Under the pieces are notes generated by a model, which saw only the letters and a list, made by a program, of their open reading frames with translations, was not told the origin of the DNA and searched no databases. A stretch of 64,000 bases of DNA, from the NCBI GenBank assembly GCA_003213015.1, contig QCOG01000001.1:1-64000 (forward strand). The letters are read 5' to 3'. A program made the translations under genes and the position numbers. The stretch comes from Pelagibacteraceae bacterium AG-430-F16 (GTDB taxonomy: Bacteria; Pseudomonadota; Alphaproteobacteria; Pelagibacterales; Pelagibacteraceae). This document shows, one piece after another, positions 50,513 to 60,461 of this stretch; position 1 is the stretch's first letter, and each line of letters begins with the position of its first letter.

Positions 50513-51304
50513 ATGAGTTCTAAAGATCAAAAACATGATTATCACTTAGTTGACCCAAGTCCGTGGCCAATCTATACATCTTTTGCTACTTTAATAACTG
50601 CAATAGGGTCAGTCTACTATTTTCACTCGAAAGTTATGTGGGCAATGTTACTTGGTTTTGCTCTCTTAATTTATGGAGCGTATATGTGGTTCAGAGATGT
50701 TGTTAATGAGGCCGAACATCAAGGTCACCATACCCCAGTAGTTCAGATACATCACCGATATGGAATGACATTGTTTATAGCATCTGAGGTAATGTTTTTT
50801 GTTGCTTGGTTTTGGGCTTACTTTGATGCTAGTCTGTATCCAAGCGCTTTTGTCGGAGGGGTTTGGCCGCCTAAAGATATTGAAGTTTTTAACCCATGGG
50901 ATATTCCATTAATCAACACACTGGTTTTATTACTATCTGGAACAACTGTTACATGGGCTCATCACTCTTTATTAGAGGATGATAGAAAAGGTTTTATACA
51001 AGGCTTATGGGCAACAGTTCTACTAGGTTTCTTTTTTACCCTTCTTCAAATATATGAGTATCAACATGCAAGTTTTGATTTTTCAGGACATATTTACGGT
51101 GCAACATTTTATATGGCCACAGGTTTTCATGGCTTCCATGTGGTAGTTGGAACTATCTTTTTAGCCGTTTGTTTGTGGAGAGGAAAACTTGGTCATTTTA
51201 ATAAGGATCATCATTTTGGATTTGAAGCTGCAGCATGGTACTGGCATTTTGTAGATGTAGTTTGGTTGTTTTTATTTGCAGCAATCTACGTTTGGGGAAG
51301 CTGA
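50513..51304 (+). CDS. ctaE: Cytochrome c oxidase subunit III
   Basis: 263 residues, seven helices; stabilises subunit I and binds lipid. Family signatures: HDYHLVDPSPWPIYTSFA at the start, EVMFFVAWFWAYFDASLYP, WPPKDIEVFNPWDIPLINT, and GFHGFHVVVGTIFLAVC with HFGFEAAAWYWHFVDVVWLFLF near the end. Clear assignment. Confidence 0.97.
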   Translation: MSSKDQKHDYHLVDPSPWPIYTSFATLITAIGSVYYFHSKVMWAMLLGFALLIYGAYMWFRDVVNEAEHQGHHTPVVQIHHRYGMTLFIASEVMFFVAWFWAYFDASLYPSAFVGGVWPPKDIEVFNPWDIPLINTLVLLLSGTTVTWAHHSLLEDDRKGFIQGLWATVLLGFFFTLLQIYEYQHASFDFSGHIYGATFYMATGFHGFHVVVGTIFLAVCLWRGKLGHFNKDHHFGFEAAAWYWHFVDVVWLFLFAAIYVWGS

Positions 51305-51309
51305 TTTAA

Positions 51310-51967
51310 TTGAGATATAAGTTTCTTTTCACAATTTTTGTTTCTTTTTTTATTGCAATTTTTCTTGCCCTTGGGTTTTGGCAGTTATACAGACTTAGTT
51401 GGAAAAATAGTCTTATTGAAGAAATTAATTCTTCTCTTATTAATGATCCAGTAAAATTTGAAGCACAAAAAATTAAAAACTTTCAAATAATTGAATTCAA
51501 GGGAAAAATTGATAATGAGAATTTAATTTATTTATATGGACTCAGTGATAATGGGGAACCAGGTTTTAATATAATTAAAGAAATTGATATTGAGGGAGAA
51601 AACTTTTTGATTAATCAAGGATGGATACCAAGAGATTTGAAAGGTGAGTCCTTCGATCTTAATCAATCAGAATATTTTGGCATTACAAAACTAAAATCAA
51701 AAAAAAATTACTTTAAACCTAATAACGATTTATCAAATAACTATTGGTTTAAACTTGATGACATAGATCTAAAAAAAACATACTGGAAAAACATTTTCTC
51801 CTTTTATTATTTTTATTCAAAATGGAGAACAAAAAAACTCTTTTCCAATACCAAAAAAAATTTCATCGGATCTGCCTAATAATCACCTTAAATACTCTTT
51901 AACATGGTTTTCAATAGCGATATCAATTCTTTTGATATATCTATATTTTAGAAAAAAGAATTATTAA
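51310..51967 (+). CDS. SURF1-family oxidase assembly protein; apparent +1 frameshift
   Basis: Assists heme a insertion into subunit I. From a TTG start the first frame gives the N-terminal helix (FLALGFWQLYRLSWK), GLSDNGEPGFNI and INQGWIPRDLKG, then stops prematurely at 51879. The missing C-terminus lies in the +1 frame: SSDLPNNHLKYSLTWFSIA then the second helix. The switch is an A-run of eight (51771-51778). With seven, the join reads LKKHTGKTFSPFII and the gene ends at 51967 with 218 residues. Length 658 is one over a multiple of three. The restored stop overlaps the thrC start (TAATG), which supports the correction. Confidence 0.88.
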
Positions 51968-53337
51968 TGGAATATATAAGTACAAGAAGTGATAATAAGA
52001 AATTTTCCTTCAGTGAGGTATTTCTCAAAGGACTTGCTGATGATGGAGGCCTTTTTATACCCTTGAATATTAAAAAATTTGATGAGATCAAAATGAAATT
52101 TCTAAAAAAATTAAGTTATATAGATCTAGCTACTGAAATTATTTATCTATACACTGGTGATTTTTTAACCAAAAAAGAATTAAATGAAATTGTTAAAAAA
52201 TCATATTCTAATTTTAGAGAAAAAGATGTTGTTAAAATAGTTGAGTTAAATCAATTAAAGATCTTGGAACTATTTCATGGACCCACTCTAGCCTTTAAAG
52301 ATATTGCGATGCAGTTAATCGGAAATATGTATGAGCATTTTTTAAAATCAAATAACAAAACAATAAATATAGTTGTTGCAACTTCTGGGGATACTGGTGC
52401 AGCAGCTATTGATGCGATCAAAGGGAAATCTAATTTAAATATATTCGTTTTACATCCAAATAATAGAATTTCCTCTGTTCAAAGAAAAATCATGACTACT
52501 GTAAAAGAAAAAAATGTTTTCAATATTGCAATTAATGGAAACTTTGATGATTGTCAAAATATTGTAAAACAAATGTTTTCTGATCTTGAGTTTTCAAAAT
52601 CAATAAATATGTCTGGTGTAAACTCAATCAATTGGGCGAGAATAATTGCTCAAGCGGTATATTATTTTTATGCGCATTTTAAATTAGAAAAAGACAATAT
52701 CTCTTTTTCAGTTCCAACAGGAAATTTTGGGGATGTCTTTGCAGGATATCTTGCAAAAAAAATGGGATTACCAATTGATAAATTAATAGTTGCAACAAAT
52801 GAAAATGATATTTTACATAGAGCTATTACAAAAGGAGATTATGTTTCTAAAGAAGTCAGAGAAACATTATCCCCAAGTATGGATATCCAATTAGCAAGTA
52901 ACTTTGAAAGGTTAATTTATTATGTGAATAATTCTAATACTGAAAAAACAGCAGAAATTATGAAAAAAATTAAGCTGAATTCTTATCAAATTGAAAAGAA
53001 CAATTTAGATATGATCCAAGAGGATTTTTTATCAGAAAGCTGTAATGAAAAAGAAACTCTAGGAATTATCAAGAAAAATTACGAGGAAAATGGTATGGTT
53101 TTAGATCCGCATACAGCTATTGGAGTAGGCGCTGCACAAAAGTTATCTTTGAATGATTGTGTGGTTTTATCAACTGCACATCCATGTAAATTTCCAGATG
53201 CTACAAACAATGCGATTAATAAACATGAAAAATTGCCTGAAGAACTTCAGCATGTGCTTAATAAAAATGAGAATTTTCAAGTACTAAAGAATAATACGGA
53301 TGAAGTTAAAAAATTTATTAAAAGTAAAATTTTATAA
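51967..53337 (+). CDS. thrC: Threonine synthase
   Basis: PLP enzyme making threonine from O-phosphohomoserine. The 456 residues fit the long bacterial form. They include STRSDNKKFSFSEVFLKGLADDGGLF, the PLP lysine in GPTLAFKDIAMQ, ATSGDTGAAAI, FSVPTGNFGDVFAGY and VLDPHTAIG. Start at the ATG overlapping the restored SURF1 stop. The 3' end overlaps the convergent rnhA by six bases; thrB lies just beyond on the other strand. Confidence 0.97.
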   Translation: MEYISTRSDNKKFSFSEVFLKGLADDGGLFIPLNIKKFDEIKMKFLKKLSYIDLATEIIYLYTGDFLTKKELNEIVKKSYSNFREKDVVKIVELNQLKILELFHGPTLAFKDIAMQLIGNMYEHFLKSNNKTINIVVATSGDTGAAAIDAIKGKSNLNIFVLHPNNRISSVQRKIMTTVKEKNVFNIAINGNFDDCQNIVKQMFSDLEFSKSINMSGVNSINWARIIAQAVYYFYAHFKLEKDNISFSVPTGNFGDVFAGYLAKKMGLPIDKLIVATNENDILHRAITKGDYVSKEVRETLSPSMDIQLASNFERLIYYVNNSNTEKTAEIMKKIKLNSYQIEKNNLDMIQEDFLSESCNEKETLGIIKKNYEENGMVLDPHTAIGVGAAQKLSLNDCVVLSTAHPCKFPDATNNAINKHEKLPEELQHVLNKNENFQVLKNNTDEVKKFIKSKIL

Positions 53338-53754
53338 GTTCGCAGCTTCTTTAGCAATTAAATCAACTTCATTGTTTAAATCGTCAGTAGAGTGTGCTTT
53401 TACCCAATTCCAACTTATCTCAAATTCATTGGCTAAAATATCTAGCTCTGTCCAAAGATCCTTGTTTTTAACTTCTTGTCTGTTTGCGGTTTTCCATCCA
53501 TTTTTTTTCCAGTTATAAATCCACTCTGTTATTCCTGACTTAACATACTTCGAGTCTGTAAAAATTTGAACTTTACTTCCTTTGGGAATTTTTTTTAATG
53601 CTTCAATAGGGGCGAGTAGCTCCATTTGATTATTTGTAGTATTCTTTATACTTCCTTTAATCTTAGTTTTTTGTCCATTGTTAATAATTATTGCTGCCCA
53701 TCCACCATTTCCAGGATTTTCTAAACAGGACCCATCAGTATAAATTTTAATCAT
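53332..53754 (-). CDS. rnhA: Ribonuclease HI
   Basis: Cuts RNA in RNA-DNA hybrids. 140 residues from the second ATG (MIKIYTDGSC), chosen because this gives the usual N-terminus. Catalytic residues: Asp7 (TDGSC), the Glu in NQMELLAPIEA, Asp in IFTDSKYV and the last Asp in NEVDLIAK. It overlaps thrB by eight bases and thrC convergently. Confidence 0.95.
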   Translation of the reverse strand: MIKIYTDGSCLENPGNGGWAAIIINNGQKTKIKGSIKNTTNNQMELLAPIEALKKIPKGSKVQIFTDSKYVKSGITEWIYNWKKNGWKTANRQEVKNKDLWTELDILANEFEISWNWVKAHSTDDLNNEVDLIAKEAANL

Positions 53755-54718
53755 TAAAGTATTCCTCAAATCTTTCTATTGAGTCATGGAACCTAAGTTT
53801 TTGTATATATTCCGATGGATCCTTTTTTTTAATTAAAATATTTTTAGGAGTATTTACGTAATCATACGCTCTTGTAGCCAGATATCTTAAAGCAGATCCT
53901 TTACAAAGAATTTTCATACTCTTTTTTTCATCTGGTTTAAGTCTTCTTATACTTTCATAACCCTTGAAAAGTTTAGAGGCTTTTTTCTTATTAAATTTAA
54001 ATTTATTGTTTGTTTTATTAAAACAAAGTGAGTTTATGCAAATTGCAAGTTCATAAGCTTGAAAATCACAAGCTGAAAAATAAAAATCAATAAACCCCCC
54101 GAATTTTCCCTTGTGAAAAAAAATATTGTCAATGAACAAGTCCCCATGAATTACACTACTCGGTATTTTTTTTGGCCAGTTTTTGTTTATATCACGAAAA
54201 CTTTCCTTCATTTCATCTTTAAGATTTTTAGGTAACTTAGAATTCTTTAAGTCAATTTTATTTATAAGACCATTAATTTTGAGAGGTGAAAAGCTATTTT
54301 TTCTTTTTAGTTTTATTTTTGTTAATTTTTTATGCATTAAGCCAATTTTTTTACCAATGACTAATAAATCTTTTTCCAAAAGTTTTTTTTTATCATTTCC
54401 CTCTAAGAAGGAAACTAGACAAGCTTTTTTTCTTTTTAAATTAAATATATATTTTCCATATTTATTTTTAATTGGAGACGGACATTTAATGCCTTTTTTT
54501 GAAAGCATATCCATCAATTTCATAAAGTAGGGTAAATCCCTATTATTAACTCTATTTTCAAAAATCGTTAAGACGTATTTTTTATTCTTCGTATTAACAA
54601 TATAGTTCGTATTTTCTATTCCTTTTTTAATACCCTTAAAACTTTTGATTTTTTTAAATCCAAAAATATTTTGGACATTAAAAATGTCAGCTTGATTCAA
54701 CTTTGTAAATACAGCCAT
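53747..54718 (-). CDS. thrB: Homoserine kinase (ThrB, aminoglycoside-kinase-like type)
   Basis: Phosphorylates homoserine for thrC. The 323 residues belong to the APH/choline-kinase-like ThrB form of proteobacteria: NYIVNTKNKKYVLTIFE (ATP Lys), the catalytic loop SVIHGDLFIDNIFF and GGFIDFYFSACDF (DFG-like). One base overlap with ispH. thrC is close by but on the other strand. Confidence 0.93.
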   Translation of the reverse strand: MAVFTKLNQADIFNVQNIFGFKKIKSFKGIKKGIENTNYIVNTKNKKYVLTIFENRVNNRDLPYFMKLMDMLSKKGIKCPSPIKNKYGKYIFNLKRKKACLVSFLEGNDKKKLLEKDLLVIGKKIGLMHKKLTKIKLKRKNSFSPLKINGLINKIDLKNSKLPKNLKDEMKESFRDINKNWPKKIPSSVIHGDLFIDNIFFHKGKFGGFIDFYFSACDFQAYELAICINSLCFNKTNNKFKFNKKKASKLFKGYESIRRLKPDEKKSMKILCKGSALRYLATRAYDYVNTPKNILIKKKDPSEYIQKLRFHDSIERFEEYFND

Positions 54719-55662
54719 TAATTAAGTTTTCCTGGAACTTTAAAAGTTACGTTTTCCTTTACTATTTCGACTTCTTGAATTTTGACATTAAATTTTTCTT
54801 TAATTTTTTCTATAAAATTCTGAACTAAAATTTCCGGTGCTGATGCACCTGATGAGATACCTATGCTATTACATTTAGAAATTTTTTCTAGAGGAACTGA
54901 ACTTTCAGAATGAATTAGCTCTGAATAATTACATCCTGCTTTATTGGCAACCTCCACGAGTCTTTTTGAATTAGAGGAATTCCTACTTCCAATTACAAAG
55001 AACATATCACACTTTGAAGCAATATGTTTAACAGCTGCTTGTCTATTAGTCGTGGCATAACATATGTCCTCTTTATTTGGTTCTTTAATTTGAGGAAATT
55101 TTTTCTTTAAAGCATCAATAATTTCTTTTGTATCATCAACCGAAAGGGTTGTTTGAGTAACATAAGCTAATTTTTTATTTGACGGTAAATTAATATCTTT
55201 AACATCATTAATCGTTTCAACCAATTCTATTGACCCCTCCGGAATTTGACCCATAGTGCCAACTACCTCGGGATGGTTTTCGTGACCAATTAAAAAAATA
55301 TGAAAACCCGCTTTATTTAAATTTTCAGCCTCTCTATGCACTTTAGACACCAAAGGGCAAGTAGCATCTATATATTCCATTTTTAAGTCTTGAGCTTCTT
55401 TTGGAACTTTTTTTGGAACTCCATGAGCAGAAAAAATTACTGGTCTAGTTTTGTCCTTTATTTCACTTAGTTCTTCTACAAATATAGCTCCAATTTTTTT
55501 TAAATTTTCTACTACATGTTTATTGTGGACAATCTCATGTCGCACATAAACTGGTGACCCAAATTTATTTACACTTTTTTTTACAATTTCTATTGCTCTA
55601 TCAACCCCAGCACAAAACCCTCTCGGAGCAGCTAAATATATTTTTAATTCTTTATTTTTCAT
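54718..55662 (-). CDS. ispH: 4-hydroxy-3-methylbut-2-enyl diphosphate reductase
   Basis: Last step of the MEP pathway, giving IPP and DMAPP. The 314 residues carry the three iron-sulfur cysteines in PRGFCAGVDRA (Cys17), DATCPLVSKVH and DICYATTNRQ, plus ISSGASAPEILV. ATG at 55662 was preferred to a TTG four codons upstream. It overlaps the blh gene by 11 bases, so isoprenoid supply and carotenoid use are translationally coupled. Confidence 0.96.
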   Translation of the reverse strand: MKNKELKIYLAAPRGFCAGVDRAIEIVKKSVNKFGSPVYVRHEIVHNKHVVENLKKIGAIFVEELSEIKDKTRPVIFSAHGVPKKVPKEAQDLKMEYIDATCPLVSKVHREAENLNKAGFHIFLIGHENHPEVVGTMGQIPEGSIELVETINDVKDINLPSNKKLAYVTQTTLSVDDTKEIIDALKKKFPQIKEPNKEDICYATTNRQAAVKHIASKCDMFFVIGSRNSSNSKRLVEVANKAGCNYSELIHSESSVPLEKISKCNSIGISSGASAPEILVQNFIEKIKEKFNVKIQEVEIVKENVTFKVPGKLN

Positions 55663-56566
55663 TTTTTTCAACAAGATATTCTAATAATATATGCGGAAAG
55701 GTTAAAGACGCCAAACCTATAAATATTACTTTCAAAATTGCATCATCAAAAACATAATAATTAGCTAAAAAATAAACACTTATTATAAATAGTATTAAAG
55801 TCATCAACGTAAGTGGCAATGCTTTTCTTGCAAACTTATAAAAACCAACTTTAAAATCATTACTATCAATTTCATATATTAAAGAAAGAGAATGTCTTAC
55901 AGAATGTAAAAAACAAAAATAAATTGTGAAAGCAATTAGTGGAGAAAGAAAAACATTTAGCAATATAATATTTGTCCAATCTGCAATTAAGAATCCACCA
56001 CTATTCGATTGAACTGTTATAATAATGTTTGCGATAAAGCTTAGAAATATCATTAGTATTAAAAAATTAGCGCTTAAAAAACTTAAATCTAAATTTAAAA
56101 TTTGAAATATTTCATTGGTTTTTTCATTATAGAATAAAAGGGGCGCAATAATAATTACACTTCCTTTAAATATATAAAGAAAATCGTAAAATAAATTTTT
56201 TGTGTTCTGTTCCACACAACTGTCTTCTTTACCGAAATGATATGACGCAACAATTAAAAATACTATTATAATGATTTCTGGAACTATCATCCAAGTAAAA
56301 ATTACTATTAACGAGACAGCTATATAAGCTAAGTAGAAGTATGACTTATTTTGTACTTTATAGATATTCATTAGTTTATAACCTTTTAGGTGATCAAGAG
56401 CTCCATGAGAAACACCTATGATAGATATTAAAAAGAAACAGACGATAGTTTGATACTGAAATTCTATTTGCTTATTTTCAAAATATTTTGAAATTGAAAT
56501 TAAAAAAATAATATTGAACAGAAGTAAAAAAAATGAATATTTTTTGTTAATTTTGTATAAGTCCAT
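55652..56566 (-). CDS. blh: Beta-carotene 15,15'-dioxygenase (Brp/Blh family)
   Basis: Cleaves beta-carotene into two retinal molecules, the chromophore of proteorhodopsin. 304 residues from the ATG at 56566, all hydrophobic with about eight helices. Family His/Asp motifs can be seen in SHGALDHLKGYK, SYHFGKED and HSVRHSLSLIYE. The start overlaps the crtY stop by one base (TAATG). No rhodopsin gene is in the window. Confidence 0.92.
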   Translation of the reverse strand: MDLYKINKKYSFFLLLFNIIFLISISKYFENKQIEFQYQTIVCFFLISIIGVSHGALDHLKGYKLMNIYKVQNKSYFYLAYIAVSLIVIFTWMIVPEIIIIVFLIVASYHFGKEDSCVEQNTKNLFYDFLYIFKGSVIIIAPLLFYNEKTNEIFQILNLDLSFLSANFLILMIFLSFIANIIITVQSNSGGFLIADWTNIILLNVFLSPLIAFTIYFCFLHSVRHSLSLIYEIDSNDFKVGFYKFARKALPLTLMTLILFIISVYFLANYYVFDDAILKVIFIGLASLTFPHILLEYLVEKNEK

Positions 56567-57624
56567 TAATTGAATAAAGCTTTTATAAAAGGCCACTTTG
56601 GCATTTTTGATATTATTGATAAGTCTTGAAAAATGTTACTTTTATTTGAAAGAAATTTAATACTTGTTTCTGATTTAGAATTAAAGATTTCAAAAAAAAT
56701 GTTTGGCATTCTTTGAGCATTCTTTTTCATCACCTTTAAAAATATTTTATCAAGAATTTCATATTTTTTTCCAATATTGTAAGTTTTTAAACTATCCAAA
56801 TTTTTAACAATATATTTACAATGTTCTTGAATATTTAAAAAAGTATATCCAGTACTTAATCTTGTCATTTTACCTGCTGTTCCAATATTAATTTTTTTTT
56901 TACCATTCAAATTTGTAGGATAAAATAACGGGATCTGTCCTTTTTCTTTATAAATAATTTTATAATTTTCAATCTTAAGAATATTTTCGATATATTTCTT
57001 AATCTGAAAATCATAGTCTTTTTCTGAAGGATCTTTCATGTTTGATAACCAAGTTGTTTCAATTAAAGCTTTATTTTTTGAAAACGGAAGAGTGTAAAAA
57101 AAATGAACACTATTTTTTTGGTCACAATCAAAATCCATTAAATTAATTATAGAATCATCAAACACATTCTTGTCTGTTTCAATTTCATAACCTCCAAAAT
57201 GTTGCCAAAGATCATTTTCATTTGAACTAATTTTTGGAACACTATTAAATACGTATGAATTTTCTGTATTTACATTCTCTTTATTTCTGAAGAAATGAAT
57301 ATTTCTATTTACTTTAAGTCTATTCAAAGTTTTTTTGTAAAATAGACCACTGTCAATAGATTGATACGGTAGAGTTTCACATTCAATCTGCTTTGATTTA
57401 TTGGGAATATTAATTGAAAAAGAATCCCAACTTTTAATCACACAATCTTCAAAATTATGTGGAAATGTTTTCCAAAAAGACCATGTTTTATCTCTTTGGT
57501 ATTCAATTCTAGGCTCAATTATAGCTAAGGTTTTATCACTTAACTTGTTATTAATTTCAAGCTCGTAAGCTAAGGAGAGGCCAGCACAACCACCACCAAT
57601 TATTGTATAATCAAATTCTTTCAT
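56566..57624 (-). CDS. crtY: Lycopene beta-cyclase
   Basis: Closes both ends of lycopene into beta-carotene. The 352 residues start with the FAD/NAD-binding IIGGGCAGLSLAYEL and continue with DKTWSFWKTF, LIETTWLS and IGTAGKMTRLSTGYTFLN, typical of the CrtY/CrtL type. It overlaps crtB by 14 bases upstream and blh by one. Confidence 0.95.
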   Translation of the reverse strand: MKEFDYTIIGGGCAGLSLAYELEINNKLSDKTLAIIEPRIEYQRDKTWSFWKTFPHNFEDCVIKSWDSFSINIPNKSKQIECETLPYQSIDSGLFYKKTLNRLKVNRNIHFFRNKENVNTENSYVFNSVPKISSNENDLWQHFGGYEIETDKNVFDDSIINLMDFDCDQKNSVHFFYTLPFSKNKALIETTWLSNMKDPSEKDYDFQIKKYIENILKIENYKIIYKEKGQIPLFYPTNLNGKKKINIGTAGKMTRLSTGYTFLNIQEHCKYIVKNLDSLKTYNIGKKYEILDKIFLKVMKKNAQRMPNIFFEIFNSKSETSIKFLSNKSNIFQDLSIISKMPKWPFIKALFN

Positions 57625-58459
57625 CTATGTTAATTTCTAAGCCAATTTCGTTATGCTCTTCATTTCTGTAATAATTATCTGATTGAATAAATAATAATCT
57701 AAAAAAATCAAAAATACTTAAAATAGTTTGAAGGATTTTGCCGGTTTTAGTAACATAAATTTTTCCAGATTGATTATATTCCTCAATGTCTCCTTTTTTA
57801 ACGATTTTATAACCAATCTCTCTATAAACTCTGCGTGCGACTAATATAGCGAAACGGCACCTAATTGGAATTTCTCTAATTGAATTAAAACAACTATTAT
57901 AAAATAAATCTGCAGTAGTAATTGTATTTTTTATATTTGAAAGATCATGCTTAATATATTCTCTATTTTTCTTTCTATCTTCTATTACATCTCTAGAAAT
58001 ATTTGTAAGCTGCATCGCTATCCCTAAATCAATTGCAGATTTAAGAGCTGTTTTAGATTTTACTTTAAGAATTTTTGCCATCATCAAACCTACTGTTCCA
58101 GCCACTCTATAAGAATATACTAGCAGCTCTCTTTTAGATTTAAATTCTATTTTTTCTTTTAAATCAGACTCAATACCATCAAAAAGATCGAGAATAATTT
58201 TTTCTGATACATCGAAGTTTTTAATAATGCGATGTATTTTTTTGATATTATCGTTTTCGAAGTTGTGGTTAATAAAGTCATTTTTATAGTTAAGGAATTT
58301 CTTCTTTTTAATCTCTAAAGATATTTCTTCATCAGCAATATCGTCTAATATTCTACAAAAATCATATAGGTCAGATCCGTTTTTATAAACATCACTAGGC
58401 AAGAAAAATCCAGCCCAGCTAAAAGACTTTGCATGAATTGATAAAAGATTATTCACCAT
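57611..58459 (-). CDS. crtB: Phytoene synthase
   Basis: Joins two geranylgeranyl diphosphates into phytoene. The 282 residues have both Asp-rich substrate-binding motifs (RILDDIADEE and QLTNISRDVIEDRK) and the AKSFSWAGFFLP segment at the start. It begins on the last base of the crtI stop (TAATG) and overlaps crtY. The GGPP synthase gene (crtE) is not in the window. Confidence 0.96.
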   Translation of the reverse strand: MVNNLLSIHAKSFSWAGFFLPSDVYKNGSDLYDFCRILDDIADEEISLEIKKKKFLNYKNDFINHNFENDNIKKIHRIIKNFDVSEKIILDLFDGIESDLKEKIEFKSKRELLVYSYRVAGTVGLMMAKILKVKSKTALKSAIDLGIAMQLTNISRDVIEDRKKNREYIKHDLSNIKNTITTADLFYNSCFNSIREIPIRCRFAILVARRVYREIGYKIVKKGDIEEYNQSGKIYVTKTGKILQTILSIFDFFRLLFIQSDNYYRNEEHNEIGLEINIDERI

Positions 58460-59917
58460 TAAAGAATTTTATCTAAAACTTTTGCTGATGATAAAACTCC
58501 AGGCACACCAGCACCAGGATGTGTTCCAGCACCGACAAAATATAATCCATCATAAATTTCAGATTTATTATGAAATCTAAAATAAGCAGATTGTGTAAAT
58601 TTTGGTTGAATTGAAAAGCCCGATCCAAATTTTGTGTTAAGATCTTTTTCAAAGTAATCGGGTGTTAAGTAGAAATCCTCTATTATGTTTTCTCTTAAAT
58701 TTGGAAGCAAATCCTTTTCCATTTTATCAATTACTAAATTTTTAATTTTTTCACCACTTACTAACCAATTAATATTTGACTGATTATTAGGGACTGGAAC
58801 TAGAACATAAAAAACAATCACATCCATCTGGTGCCATCGAATTATCTGTTGCTGTAGGTCGATGCAGATAATAGCTAATATCATCGTTAAGTTTCTTTTT
58901 ATCAAAAATATCATCCAAATGTTCTTTATATTTGTTACCAAATTTAATTGTGTGGTGAGCAACATCCTTATAAACTTTTTTAGTTCCAAAATAATAAACA
59001 AATAAACCCATTGAATAATCCATTCTTTTTCTCTTAAAGTTGAAAAAAAAATTCAGATCTTTTTTATTTAATAATCTCTCATAGACATCAGGCGGATCAG
59101 CATTACAAACCACATTATTCGCAGAAATTTCATCACCATTTGCTAATCGAATACCTTTTATTGTTTTTCCATTAGAAATAATTTTGTTTACCTCAAATCC
59201 TTTTTTTATCTTTATATTTTCCTCATTCATTAATGTTTCAAGACCCTTAATTATATTTCCCGTTCCCCCCATTGAGTAATGAATTCCCCATTTCTTTTCT
59301 AAATATAATATTAAGCCATAAATTGAAGTTGTTGTGAAAGGATTGCCACCAACAAGAAGAGGATGCATGCTAAGAATTCTTCTTAGTTTTTCGTTTTTAA
59401 CATACGAGGACACAAGAGAATAAACAGATTTATAACTTTTTAACTTTAATAATGATGGAATTTGTTTCATCATGAAAAATGGTTTTGTAAAGGGGACATC
59501 TGAAAGTTCTAAATACCCTTTTTCAAAAATTTTTTTAGTGAAATTTACTAGTTTAATATAACCCTCTAAATCATCTGGAGAAACTTCAGATATTTGTTTT
59601 TTCATTTTTTCGTCATTACCGGAGTAATTGAATTTTGTGCCATCTTCAAAAACGAATTGATACCAAATATCCAAAGGTTTAATGTTTAGATAGTTTTTTG
59701 GATCTTTTCCAAATAATTCGAACAACTCATATATCAAATAAGGTGCAGTAATTACTGTAGGTCCAGCATCAAATGAAAACCCATTCTTTCTAAAAATTCT
59801 TGCTCTACCTCCCAAATCATTTTGTTTTTCAATTAAGATTACCTCGTGGCCTTTCGCTCTCAGCCTAAGCGCTGCAGATATACCACCAAAACCTGAACCT
59901 ATGACTATGGATTTCAT
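58459..59917 (-). CDS. crtI: Phytoene desaturase; apparent +1 frameshift
   Basis: Four-step desaturation of phytoene to lycopene. The first frame has the FAD site (VIGSGFGGISAALRL, residues 4-18), RARIFRKNGFSFDAGPTVI and the body to SMAPDGCD. The last 110 residues with PVPNNQSN and GAGTHPGAGVPGVLSSAK are in another frame. The switch is a run of six T on the coding strand (plus-strand A 58809-58814). With five T it reads DGCDCFYVLVPVPN and gives 485 residues, normal for CrtI. Length 1459 is one over a multiple of three. 43 bases after atpF, with no terminator in between. Confidence 0.92.
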
Positions 59918-59960
59918 AAGGATAATTTATATTTTTTTTCTAAAAATGTAAGAATTTATT

Positions 59961-60461
59961 TTAATTTGAGCCAGTTTTTTTCAAAGCATCTTTAACATCT
60001 TCTAAATTTTTTTGAAATAAATTGTCGAGCTTTGATTTTTCAATCGAATTTTTAATTAAATTTTCTGAAGCAGAGAATGCAACGTCAACTGAAGTATTTT
60101 TAATTTCTTTAACAGCTTCATCCTTCATTTGTTTAATTTTGCTTAAAGATAGTTCTTTTTTAATTTTAGCAGAGTTCTCAAATTTAAGCTCTAATTCACT
60201 CACTAATTTTTCAGAGTCATTTTTTGCTTGATCTATAATTTTTTTACTTTCCTTCACGGCTGAGCTTAATTTTGATTGAGAGTCTTCTAATATTTTTTTT
60301 GTTTCTATTCTTAACTTTTCACTTTCATTTAATTCATTTTTTATCTCAGAGATCTTTGCATCTAAAGCCTCATTTATTTTTCTTGGGATCTTGAAATAAA
60401 TTAGAACCCCAAAAAAAATAACAAAAGATATAGCTACCCAAAAAGTTGAGTCAAATTCCAT
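59961..60461 (-). CDS. atpF: ATP synthase F0 subunit b
   Basis: Peripheral stalk subunit. 166 residues: one N-terminal helix (FWVAISFVIFFGVLIYFKIP) followed by a long Lys/Glu/Ser coiled coil. It overlaps the b' gene by 11 bases. The two related b-type genes in tandem are typical of alphaproteobacteria. No terminator is visible before crtI, so read-through is possible. Confidence 0.93.
   Translation of the reverse strand: MEFDSTFWVAISFVIFFGVLIYFKIPRKINEALDAKISEIKNELNESEKLRIETKKILEDSQSKLSSAVKESKKIIDQAKNDSEKLVSELELKFENSAKIKKELSLSKIKQMKDEAVKEIKNTSVDVAFSASENLIKNSIEKSKLDNLFQKNLEDVKDALKKTGSN

Noticed and set aside
58459-59001. Separate small amine-oxidase-like gene behind crtI
   Set aside because: It is the C-terminal part of crtI; the first 60 residues of its frame are nonsense overlapping the real crtI frame.
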